Part shown: positions 33,544 to 44,510 of the stretch, piece after piece
How positions within the stretch are numbered: position 1 is the stretch's first letter
Layout of the letters: each line of letters opens with the position of its first letter
Source of the DNA: Chamaelirium japonicum
Taxonomy: Eukaryota > Streptophyta > Magnoliopsida > Liliales > Melanthiaceae
Direction of reading: 5' to 3'
NCBI GenBank assembly: GCA_947650365.1
Contig: OX393555.1
Location: 84,821,995 to 84,885,994, forward strand
DNA: 64,000 nucleotides
Translations under genes and position numbers: made by a program
Notes under the pieces: model-generated
Seen by the model: only the letters and a program-made list of their open reading frames with translations
The model's database searches: none
What the model was told of the DNA's origin: nothing

Positions 33544-33548
33544 GCCTA
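33544..33548. repeat. Target-site duplication GCCTA, left side of the LARD
   Basis: GCCTA here and at 57169-57173. Joining the flanks restores CGAGCCTAGCTGACCA of the background repeat. Confidence 0.9.
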
Positions 33549-36500
33549 TGTCACGCCCCAGAAATCTGAATACCGATCCCTGGGTGTGAGGTGAGAAAGG
33601 ATGGGATTTTGGGTCTGGTCAATTAATTACACCAATTTGGGTTCTCACAGGGCTTCTACGCTCTCTAATATGAAAAACAAAAAGGAGGGAGAAACAAGAG
33701 GGGGATCTTTTAAATTTGATTTTTCAAAAAATATTTTTATTAAAAAGCAAAGAAAGAGAAATTATCAACAGAGAGAAGATATTATGTAGTCAAGCTCAAC
33801 CTTCAAAAGTCATATCCTCTTAATATGAGTGACCTGTCGGTGCCACTACATACTGACAGGAGTCTATCTGAGGGAGCACGAGGCTCAAGCCTTATACGGC
33901 TAGCCAAGTAGTCTCATCCACTCCCTAACACTCAGGTGCACCAGTCTAGAGTTCCTATCTACAGGGTTAATCAATTTACTCATTTATATGCACTTATATT
34001 TTCATCATGATCTATCCTAGGCTTGGGGCCTTGAGGAGAGGCCTACCCAAAAGAATTCAGCTGGAACCATTACAACTACAACCATAGAATACAACTATCT
34101 AATGAAAACTCTTATTCCAATACAATTACAATGTCTGAAGAGAAAAGACTACAAGATTGACGTACTAAGCCGAAAGGTAACACTGCAACTCTAACTCCGC
34201 CTCTGGACTCCTACTGCTACTCCTGAGCCTCCGGACCTGCAACTGAGCCTACTCGTGGGAAAGAGAAGCCCCCAATAGGAAATTGGGAGATTAGTCAAAT
34301 TAATGGCTAGTGACATCCCAATAGTCTTTAATGATATGAGACAACTAATCTTAATAAATTAAAATAAGATCAATCAGTTCTAGTAGGATCAATGTTTGCA
34401 GAATGATACCTAAACCTATCAGTAGTCTATATTTACATGCAATTCCTACTGTCCCTAGGTTATCTAACATGAAGTCCATTCAATGTTCTACAGCATTAAA
34501 GAACAAATTAAATAAGATGTTCATATAAAGTCACGAAGTCATCATATAAACAGTCACTCAATTCTAAATTCATATATAGATAAAACACACACTATCAAAA
34601 TGTGAACCCCGGATATTTTGTTCATCCTGCCCCCGGTCGGGCATTACTATAGGGCCTTTTATTTCGATGTAGAGGGCCAACTCTCTCGCCGTGCATCCAC
34701 CAACACCATGCACTAGTCACCCAGATGATCATAAGGGGTTTCCCGTCTTTCACGGTGGAGCTCTACCACCCAACTTGCTTTACTATGGGGACTTCAACTC
34801 CCCGGGACAGGGCTGCTAGGCCAATTCCTACTCGAGGGCACCTCCTATTGGCTTTACTACAATCCTTGCCCGTGACCCCTAACCTACTTAACTTTGGCTG
34901 TACGCGCAGGGTGGTTCACGGCCCATGCGCGTACGGGGTCCCTACCCTCTAACCAGGTAGATTCACATATAACATCTTTCAACACATACAATGAAGCTAC
35001 AAAAAGTCTATTTAATGCTTATCAATTTCCAACAGTTTACCCCTGGTCTCGTACTGCTCTCGCAACCCATGCGACATAATAAATAAATAAAGTAAGACAC
35101 TCATCCTGATGACCCGTGTGCTAGGGTTGCCATACTCCTCTCAGGAGGGTGGGGCCCGATAATTATTAGTTATTCAATTTATTGATTAATTTAAGGGAAT
35201 CCTAATTACGGTGTCCATACAATCAAAAGCAATCATTATTATTATTATTAATATTTTAAGCATGTATCGCCAGACTCGCGACTCTGTATGCAAGGCGGGG
35301 TCCACTTGACCACATACGACGATGCCCGGCGGGGCCCGTATGCAGTATCATGGACACCTACCCTTAGTCATTCTCATTTCCCACTATTAAAGACCACGCA
35401 AGGGTAGTAGATGTCACCTGGTTGTCGATCGCACACGACTCCTGCTAGTTGCCTCTGATCCGTCTCCACTGGATCACCATAATCATGGTCTGATAGGATA
35501 CACAGATCTATATCACAACTCTATCAATTCAAACAAAAGAAACTACGACGAGGGTTCTATGCCAAGGATAGTCGGGCACCCTCGATAGGGGACCAACATT
35601 GAGTCGACAGCACATAAATCCATGCGATTGAAGGACTCAAACCTAAACACTACTAGGCTAATCAAGTAAATAGAAGCTAAACCTACTCATCGAATCGGGC
35701 TCGAAGAACCCTTTCCGATGGTTCCAGTTTTGCTGGAATCTGACTTCGGTCGGATGGTTTCGGGTCAAACCATGTAGAACTGATAAAATCGATCGCATGG
35801 CTGGGTTGATAGGGTAGAAGGGGTTCTATGGTTATCTTCTAGGTTTAAAAGGTGGGACTCAATATTCTAAGCACAATGCCGCTGGTTTCGTCCGAATCCG
35901 AGTTCGGACGATGAAACGGCGGTCAAACCACGGTACCACGATAATATCGGGTCAAAGGATAAAACAGGGTATTAAATAGTATAATTACTATTCTAGACTA
36001 TGACCAACAGGTAGGAATTTCCGAGCTGGTCGAAATGGCACTGGTTTCGTTTAATTCTGAGTTCGAACGGAGAAATGGCAGTCGAACCAAAATTCACTGG
36101 TTCACGGGTCTGGTTCAGGTGAACCAGACCGGTTCACTGTTCTGGTCGGGTCGGGTCGGGCCTGCAGTGGAAAGTCAGGCCGGGTTTAGGGTTTAATAGG
36201 TCGGGTCTGGGTTAAATTAAATAACCTGGGAAATTACTATTCTACCCACCCCATCTCCTTCTTCTCCATGAGACCAGCCCGAGGGGACTGGTTCCTGCGC
36301 GTCGGCGGCCGGCGGGAGGGGCGGCCTGGAGCGCCGGCGAGCGCTCAGCCGGCCTCTCCCGCACCACCCCCACGGAGGAGGCGCGGGGGGAGGCGGCCGA
36401 AGCGGTCGTCGGCGCCCGAGAGCCGGCCGGAGGGGGCTTCGCATGGAGCTTGGTCGGAGGTCGGAGGTCGGAGGTCGCCGGGGAGGGGTTCGGTGTGGCG

Positions 36501-37635
36501 GCGATCACTGCCCGTGTGGGCCGCGGCAAGGGAGGAGGAAGGGCCGGGGGTCGAGGGGTTGGGTCGCGGAGGGGATGAGAGGAGAAGGGTGGCTGACCTG
36601 GGGGTCTCGGCGTGCTCGCCGGGGCTTCGGCGAGGGGCTGGTCGGCTGCTCCATCTCCCTCGATCTCTTCTCCTTCTCCGTCTCCGGCTCTCGCTCTCTC
36701 TCTCTCTCTCTTTCTCTCTCTTTCACGTTCTCTCTCTCTCTACATCCCGTTCTCTCTCCCTTTGCATCCCGTTCTCTCTCCCTTTCTCTCGTTCTCTCTC
36801 TCTATTTATAGACTCTAGGTTGGTAAAGAGATAGGGTGGGGGATAGAGTCAGTTAAGGCCTTAGCGAGAAGGGATAAAGATAAGAAAGATAGGGATATAT
36901 CATCCCAATCCTACCCGATAATTCCCATCCGAATTTCGGATTTAAATAACTGGGGAGGGAGGTCAAGAGAGCCTAAATTATGCTAGGAGACCGAGAGGCA
37001 GGCTCTAGGGCTGGTCGGGCTCGGTCCCGAGCCCTGAACCGGGCTCGGTTGGAATCCGGGTGCGATTCGTCCATCAACCGGGCTGAAAAGAATAATAAGC
37101 CTTAACTATCAAACCGGAAGTCAGAATAGGGCTCGAGAGGATTCGTTGGAAAGGTCTCGTCAACGCGAACGTGTTAGCGCTTGGTATATAATTTTTTGAC
37201 TTCTGGATCTCCCGAAAAGAAGGAAAGACTCCAAAACTCAAAATAGTAGTAACTATTCACCCGGGTGTCGGATCGACCCTAACTCAGGCTCATTGGAAGG
37301 CTCTCTCAGAGCCTCATCTAACGTATCTTGTTTCGTTACGATCTGATCAATCGATCTCTTGTGAAAAACAAAATAGCTACAACTATCGAGCAATTATCGT
37401 TTTTCTAGGATTTACCTGCCGGGCTACCGAAACTGGCTGCGCATACACCTGATCGTTGCACGGAACGCACCATCGTGACATGCTTGAAGTTATGGAGAAT
37501 GTGAACGTAAAACATCCCATAGGTTTATGTTCTATTTATCGGGAAAAAGCCCACAGAAAAGGTCTGGCTGTAAAAAGACGAAACTAGCTATTGAGGATTT
37601 CTATTATTCTCAAATCTAACACCACAGGTGTTACA
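33549..37635 (-). repeat. 3' LTR of the LARD-like element
   Basis: 4087 bp. On the minus strand it opens with TGTAACACCTGTGGTGT, in which ACACC and GGTGT can pair. U3 is about 0.83 kb and ends at a TATA box (TATAAATA, 36803-36810 minus). A GA-rich microsatellite (about 36690-36800) and a GC-rich island (about 36270-36650) follow, and then a leader-like stretch of about 2.7 kb to the end. Several ORFs overlap the GC island in different frames, and I do not consider them genes. Confidence 0.92.
36240..36810 (-). promoter_or_regulatory. TATA box, GA microsatellite and GC island in the LARD LTR
   Basis: Reading the minus strand, TATAAATA (36810-36803) is followed directly by GAGA-type repeats and then about 400 bp of GC-rich sequence. 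This resembles a plant core promoter with a GC-rich 5' transcribed region. The same arrangement is kept in the right LTR (TATA at 56336-56343, island about 55780-56170). Transcription start sites were not observed. Confidence 0.5.
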
Positions 37636-40207
37636 ACCTACACACCTTAAAAAAATTTTCGTCCCGAAAATTCAACTACAAAAACCATATATACGAGTCC
37701 ACTCATCTCTACAACCAAAACAAGAAGATTATAGCAATGAAAAGTTAACTATAACGAGTACGAAGATCCTCACTAACACTGCTAACAAGAAAGCCAAGTC
37801 ACTATACTACACCAAATCTTACTAAAAGAAAACCTTGATCCTCTACTATTTACAATTCTACTCTCTACTAATCTAAACATTATACGAATCGACTCTCATA
37901 ATTATTAGGATAGAAATGAACCTCCAAATTCTCCCATCGATCGCGAATACGAGTTTTGGTTTCCATTTCACATTCTAAGCATTACGGATTAGACCAAAAT
38001 CAAGAGTTCTGATAATTAACCCTGCCTTGATAAGGGGCATCATATCCCCCTTATTAGTACCGCCGAGGGGTGTCCTCCTCGGTAGGGTAACTACCAAAAC
38101 TCAGAGATTCAGAAACTTAAAATGCACTCAATTATCAGTGCCGATATAAAAGGTATATCAATGTATATGAGTGCCCATACACCCATATATAATTTATACT
38201 TTTGGTATCGACTCTACAATCATAGCAATGTATACTACACATATGCGCCCATACACATATGCTTAAGTACACATTCCAGAATGATTTGACAAAAGAGATG
38301 TCTCAACTAGTATGCCTAACGTGTATCTCATACTAAACTAAAATCCTATAAGTTTCCTATGAGACCAATACCTACACTAACCGAACTACCAATACTGCTC
38401 AAGGAACTAAAGAGCAAATGCCTGAAAAATCTATTCTCAAGTGGGTCCAAACTAGATAGCCACGCTCTAGCAATAGATAGTCATCTTATTGGCTCACTCC
38501 AAGACGAAGGGACCGATTCTAAACCAGAACTATTATGAGTTGGCTGAAGAAACTACCTACTAGAAAACTAATGGCCAACTAAAATCGACTGAGCAGATCG
38601 ATACCAAGTACTAAATTCTACCATAAACTAATCATTGAGATAGTTAGACGGAAACCTCGTAACCATACAAAAATAAAAATAAAGGACCCGAGACAAATAG
38701 AGACAACTTAGAAAAAGGACAACTGAGAGAACTAGCACAATCTTAACATTTTGAGAACTAAAGGCAATCACTCAAAAGAAACTGAAGCAAACGAAAGTTA
38801 CTAAAATCGAATAATAATTAGATACAAAGCGGGGTGAATCAGCAAAATAATGATCATTCTTAAGAGTCCAACTGATAAGATATTCTCAAATTTTATAAAC
38901 ATAGGCAGTCCTCTTGACATCGTCGCTAACATCTTTCTAGTACTCAATTATCTCAATTCTATCTTAACGTCACTGTCATCTAGTCAGTGCGCTCTCTCCC
39001 ACGAGTTCCAATAAGAACTGCGAAACCAACCGCCAAAGCCTCCAAAGAGTCAGTGCGTAGCCACAGTATGTCCTCTACCGGACAATCATCATCAACCGCC
39101 AAAGTTCCCTAGGAACAGTGCGTACTCTCTCGCATGAGTCACTATCAAGGTATCCTGTAATCCACTAACCAAGGAAATTCAAACTACCACCTAAGATTTC
39201 TATCTCTTGGTGTACTTATTGAAACCACTATCCCCACGAGTCATCATCATTACTCATAGGATCTATTAAAAAAAACACACAAGCTCTACACCAAACTAAT
39301 TATAACCCACGATACACTAGAGAGATCTAACAAGAAAACTAATTTAATTATTACATCTATATCGAGATAATGAACAATCCTAAAAACACCAACTAGGTCT
39401 CTAGTACCAATGGTCAACAAGAATCAAGGGATCCTAAACACCGACTAGGTCTCTAATACTAAGGGTCAACAAAGATCAAGAAATCATAAAACACCGACTA
39501 GGTTTCTAGCGCTTAGGGTCAATGAAAAATAACAAAACCAACAAAAAGAGTAACCTCACAACCATGCCGGATAAACCATCAAGGATATACATCCTTCCAG
39601 ATATATTCAAATATATCCATTCCAAAACCAAACAACCAAATTACTAACAAGAGTTGAATACCTAGTCCTTGGTCAGCTCCTTACCACTAGAAAGTTCAAG
39701 AGAATCCATATTAGAAGACTCCCAACCTATACTCTGATATGGACTCAAACACTATGCTTCTGCCTAGGGATCAAGAAACACCACCCTTGGTTAAGATGTT
39801 CCACGTGGCTCCTTCTTAAAAATTATCACCCGAGTTGTGATGACTAACTCTAAACCTAAACATTATAGCACCTCAGAGTTCAAATACAATCATATGTATA
39901 CGACATATAGATTGATTCACGAGTCTCGATCAATCAAAAACTCAATTATAGACAGTTCTTAGTTACAGATCAATTCCTCAAACAAAACCAGTTCTCCAAG
40001 TATGATTAACCCTAGGTCCTTATCCTTAGAAATAATCGCTATACCGCCACTAGCCACTACGATAATTCTATCGACTCAATATCTATACAATCTCCAGAAA
40101 ATATTCTAACACCACTAGAGTCTAAACTTTCCGAAGAAAGGATCGCAAGACACGAACCACATCCTAACAAAACCCCTAGGAACATATCCCTAGGCTCTGA
40201 TACCAGC
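37636..40207 (-). other. Non-coding interior of the LARD-like element
   Basis: 2572 bp, AT-moderate, with only short ORFs in all frames and no gag or pol motifs that I could find. It contains three tandem units of 52-53 bp with a CTAGGTCTCTAG core (equivalent points 39391, 39443, 39496). It also has three looser repeats about 65 bp apart marked by CAGTGCG (38985, 39051, 39116). The left end keeps a chromovirus-like pre-LTR sequence (about 37653-37675) and a degenerate purine tract (AAGGTGTGTAGG on the minus strand). Confidence 0.75.
40193..40205 (-). promoter_or_regulatory. Primer-binding site of the LARD, initiator tRNA-Met type
   Basis: TGGTATCAGAGCC on the minus strand, two bases after the LTR end at 40208. 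It is complementary to the 3' end of plant initiator tRNA-Met and fixes the element as minus oriented. Confidence 0.92.
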
Positions 40208-41816
40208 TGTCACGCCCCAGAAATCTGAATACCGATCCCTGGGGTGTGAGGTGAGAAACGATGGGATTTTGGATCTGGTTAATTAATTACACCAATTTGG
40301 GTTCTCACAGAGCTTCTACGCTCTCTAATATGAAAAACAAAAAGGAGGAAGAAATAAGAGGGGGATCTTTTAAATTTGATTTTTCGAAAAATATTTTTAT
40401 TAAAAAGCAAAGAAAGAGAAATTATCAACAGAGAGAAGATATTATCTAGTCAAGCTCAACCTTCAAAAGTCATATCCTCTCAATATGAGTGACCTGTCGG
40501 TGCCACTACATACTGACAGGAGTCTATCTGAGGGAGCACGAGGCTCAAGCCTCCTACGGCTAGCCAAGTAATCTCATCCACTCCCTAACACTCAGGTGCA
40601 CAAGTCTAGAGTTCCTATCTACAGGGTTAATCAATTTAGTCATTTATATACACTTATATTTTCATCATGATCTATCCTAGGCTTGGGGCCTTGAGGAGAG
40701 GCCTACCCAGAAGAATTCAGCTAGAACCATTGCAACTACAACCATAGAATACTAACAAACTAATGAAAACTCTTATTCCAATACAATTACAATGTCTGAA
40801 GAGAAAAGACTACAAGATTGACGTACTAAGCCGAAAGGTAACACTGCAACTCTAAATCCGCCTCTGGACTCCTACTACTACTCCTGAGCCTCCGGACCTG
40901 CAACTGAGCCTACTCGTGGGAAAGAGTAGCATTCAATAGGAAATTGGGAGATTAGCCAATTTAATGGCTAGTGACATCCTAATAGTCTTTAATGATATGA
41001 GACAACTAATCTTAATAAATTAAAATAAGATCAATCAGTTCTAGTAGGATCAATGTTTGCAGAATGATACCTAAACCTATCAGTAGTCTATATTTACATG
41101 CAATTCCTACTGTCACTAGGTTATCCAACATGAAGTCCATTCAATGTTCTACAACATTAAAGAACAAATTAAATAAGACGTTCATATAAAGTCACGAAGT
41201 CATCATGTAAACAGTCACTCAATTCTAAATTCATATATAGATAAAACACACACTATCAAAATGTGAACCCCGGATATTTTGTTCATCCTGCCCCCGGTCG
41301 GGCATTACTATAGGGCCTTTTATTTCGATGTAGAGGGCCAACTCTCTCGCCGTGCATCCACCAACACCATGCACTAGTCACCCAGATGATCATAAGGGGT
41401 TTCCCGTCTTTCACGGTGGAGCTCTACCGCCCAACTTGCTTTACTATAGGGACTTCAACTTCCCGGGACAGGGCTGCTAGGCCAATCCCTACTCGAGGGC
41501 ACCTCCTATTGGCTTTACCACAACCCTTGCCCGTGACCCCTAACCTACTTAACTTCGGCTGTACGCGCAGGGTGGTTCACGGCCCATGCGCGTACGGGTC
41601 CCTACCCTCTAACCAGGTAGATTCACATATAACATATGTCAATACATACAATGAAGCCACAAAAAGTCTATTTAATGCTTATCAATTTCCAACAGTTTAC
41701 CCCTGGTCTCGTACTGCTCTCGCAACCCATGCGACATAATAAATAAACAAAGTAAGACACTCATCCCGATGACCCGTGTGCTAGGGTTGCCATACTCCTC
41801 TCAGGAAAGTGGGTCC
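40208..41816 (-). repeat. 5' LTR of the LARD, first part (up to the nested insertion)
   Basis: Matches 33549 to about 35155 of the other LTR with roughly 3% differences in the lines I compared by eye. It is interrupted at GGTCC (41812-41816) by Tat element 2 and continues at 54677. Confidence 0.92.
41812..41816. repeat. Target-site duplication GGTCC, left side of element 2
   Basis: GGTCC precedes TGTGGGTGC and recurs at 54672-54676 after CCCACA. It lies inside the LARD LTR. Confidence 0.92.
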
Positions 41817-42642
41817 TGTGGGTGCAAATTTTGGTAAGAAATCTGCAAGCAGCGGGACCCACCGGCCCTGCCTGGTGGGCCCACGAAGACTACAGCGGGA
41901 CCCACCGGCCCTGCCTGGTGGGCCCACGCGGACTACAGCGGGACCGACCGGCCCTGCCTGGTAGGTCCATGAAGACTACAGCAGGACCCACCAGCCCTGC
42001 CTGGTGGGCCCACGAAAACTACAGTGGGACCCACCGGCCCTGCCTGGTGGGCCCACGAAGATTATCGCGGGACCCACCGGCCCTGCCTGGTGAGCCCAAT
42101 AGCCTGTGGAATCCCCCAGAAGACGGTAGCGGGGCCCACCAGCTTTACCTGGAGAATCCCCGGATGCTGCAGCATAAACCGCCATTTACCACCAGATAAT
42201 CCTATAAATAGCAGAGCCTTCGAATGAAAAAAGGATCCAATCTCAGATCCGATTTCGAATCCAGAGAGAAAATCCAGTGCCATCATCATCTGATATCTGA
42301 TTTCAGAAATAAGAATTCTGGAAGTTCCAACCCTTTCAATCTTCAACTCTTCTTCTTGTCCTCGAAGAGGTTAGAGAGACTTCAGTGACACTCGGCCTGT
42401 CGAGGTCACTTTGATCAAAGTATTAGTGAATTCGGGTTGCTCCCTATAGCACTAAGACGTAGGCTTCGGTTGAACTCCGAGATCACACCTCTCGTGTTAA
42501 AACTCTCTGATTGTATCTCTCTCTATTAACATATCGAAAGCAACGACTTCAACCGACAGATCGAGCAACGATCTCTCCGAATCAAAACTTCAATTGACTG
42601 GTGAGGTGAGGTCTTCGGGTCGGCACGAAGATTTCCCCCACA
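41817..42642 (+). repeat. 5' LTR of Tat element 2
   Basis: 826 bp, TGTGGG...CCCACA. Six 43-bp repeats lie in U3 (equivalent points 41868, 41911, 41954, 41997, 42040, 42083). TATAAATA at 42203-42210 would drive the genomic transcript. About 9 bp shorter than the 3' LTR near 42350, through loss or gain of a CTTCTT-like repeat. Confidence 0.95.
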
Positions 42643-42645
42643 GTT

Positions 42646-42661
42646 TGGCGCCGTCTGTGGG
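42646..42661 (+). promoter_or_regulatory. Primer-binding site of Tat element 2
   Basis: TGGCGCCGTCTGTGGG, three bases after the LTR and identical to element 1. The 145-bp leader from here to the gag ATG at 42807 shows nothing else notable. Confidence 0.85.
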
Positions 42662-42806
42662 ATCAGAACGAAAAGTCAAGCTCTCTCCACTACTATCAGA
42701 TCGATTGAGCATACAACCGATCTTCATAGGCAACCTTCCTCGCTTCCTCAGTTGATCGGACAACTGATCGGACGTCGGCACTCTTGTTGCATCCCTCGCT
42801 CTCTGA

Positions 42807-44510
42807 ATGGCGAAAACTAAGCACCAGGGTCAACCAGAAGGAAGTAACACTCAATAACAAGCTCGTCCTGAGACTCGTTCAATGAGCCAAAGGCTCAACT
42901 TCGGGCAGCCCCTTGCTGTCCCCGAGATGGGGGTTCGCTCGGGGAGTGGGAGATCTGTCGATCGACCGATCGCGCATCCCGCACGACAGTCAATTGGGCA
43001 AATGGCCTCCGCTCCTGCTGAAGACCCTCCATTGACCTACCAAATCTCTGCGGTCGACTTCCAACTGCTCCAATTGGCGAAGCAAAATGCCACCCTTACC
43101 GCTGAGAGGGATGCTCTTAAGAAAGCAGCTTCCGAGGCTGGAATCGCTCTTCCAATCCCCTCTACAAGTGAGAGGGTCAATCTTCCTCGACATTCAATCC
43201 ACTCCGAGTAACGGAGGTCAATGGGCACTACTGCCCTCGAGAGGATTCAACGCGACCCAACTCCCTCTGCTGCCCCTGGAAGCAGAGTGTTTGGGACCGC
43301 CTCGACGACGAGTCCTCCCAATCATCTTCTGGTCGCAACTACGATAGGAAGGCTCCTTCAAAGCCCGATATACCAAGGAGACACCAGATGAAAGGCGCTC
43401 CTTCCAAGAGTAGAGTCTCCCCTTCTATTCCACTCCAACACGGACTCAGATCGGACCTTCGCCACCGACTCCAACCTGCTGATATTCAGAGGCCTGAACA
43501 AGACCTCTCGATTCTACCTCTCGATCTACATCCAGCTCGGGGGCATGGTCGTAGAGATGGGTACTCCTCTGTCGGGCCTCTCCACCGGAGTCTATTCGAA
43601 TCAACATTTCCAAGGGGATGGAGAACTCCCACTCTCCCCAAATTCAATTGCATCAGAGGAGATCCAACTCTCCATATACTTGCATTCAAGCAAGCCCTGA
43701 CACTACATGAAGAAGAAAACAACATACTTTGTCGCACTTTTGCCGAAAGTCTCGATGAGCCGTCACTCGACTGGTATCACAATCTCCGAGCTGGGTCCAT
43801 CACCCAGTTCGGTGTTTTGGCTAACCTCTTTGTGTAGCACTATCAACTCAATCTGAAGCCAGAGAAGAAGCTCGACTCCCTCTATCGGCTAAGGATGGGT
43901 GCTGACGAGACTCTCCGTAATTTCACAAGGAGATTTCGCAATGAGCATACTGCTCTCTCTGGAAGACATCTGGATGATGAAGCCATCATGTTGGCTTTCA
44001 AGAACGCCCTCCGCTTCGATCTACACATCTACAACGACTTCATCCGCAATCCCCCTCCTTCTCTGGGTGCTATGTTCGATCGAATCCAGAGAGAGATTGA
44101 GGTTGAAGATGATCAAGTCGCTCGCAAAGGGCGAGAAACGAAGCGAAGACCGGCGGAAAGAGAAGCTCCCAAGTACGCTGCCAAAGCCCACAATGCTGAA
44201 GCAGTAGCTCCTCCAACCAATAAGCGATCAAAGAATGATGGACGTTGATCTCCAACGAAGATCACTTTCACCGAGTGGAATTTACTAATCAAGCAGATAC
44301 TCGACCGCATTCAACACGAGGAATTCCTTCGAAGGCCCAATCCTCTTCAGCCAAACTCCAAATTCACAGCGGATAAAACGGTCTACTGCGAATTCCATCG
44401 AAGTCACGGCCACTCCACCGACCGGTGCTATCGGCTGAAATTCCATCTTGAAGACTTGTTGCGAGAAGGCCACCTTCAAGAGTTCGTCAAGGGCAGACAA
44501 GATCAACGTC
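42807..44510 (+). pseudogene. gag of Tat element 2, broken
   Basis: Homologous to the intact gag of element 1 along its length, beginning MAKTKHQG. Stops occur at 42855 (TAA, codon 17), 43209 (TAA), 43835 (TAG) and 44246 (TGA). Relative to element 1, one base is missing near 43278, so the reading frame changes there. Surviving pieces hold the coiled-coil-like N-terminal part, the gag core (about 43640-44130) and the C-x2-H-x4-H-x4-C zinc-knuckle-like motif (about 44386-44430). At 43209 and 44246 element 1 has CAA and CGA, so these stops are C-to-T changes. Gag continues in the same frame into protease, as a gag-pol fusion would. Confidence 0.88.

Noticed and set aside
33601..33789. 62-residue ORF found in both LARD LTRs (also 40261-40449)
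   Set aside because: Conserved only because the LTRs are copies; no recognisable domain and located near an LTR end.
36268..36834. 188-residue GC-rich ORF and its minus-strand counterparts (36242-36529, 55762-56259)
   Set aside because: Open in several frames because of GC-rich sequence; length and frame are not conserved between the two LARD LTRs.
41386..41739. 117-residue ORF in the LARD LTR
   Set aside because: The equivalent ORF in the other LTR (34725-34952) is broken into two frames by a one-base difference, as for non-coding DNA.
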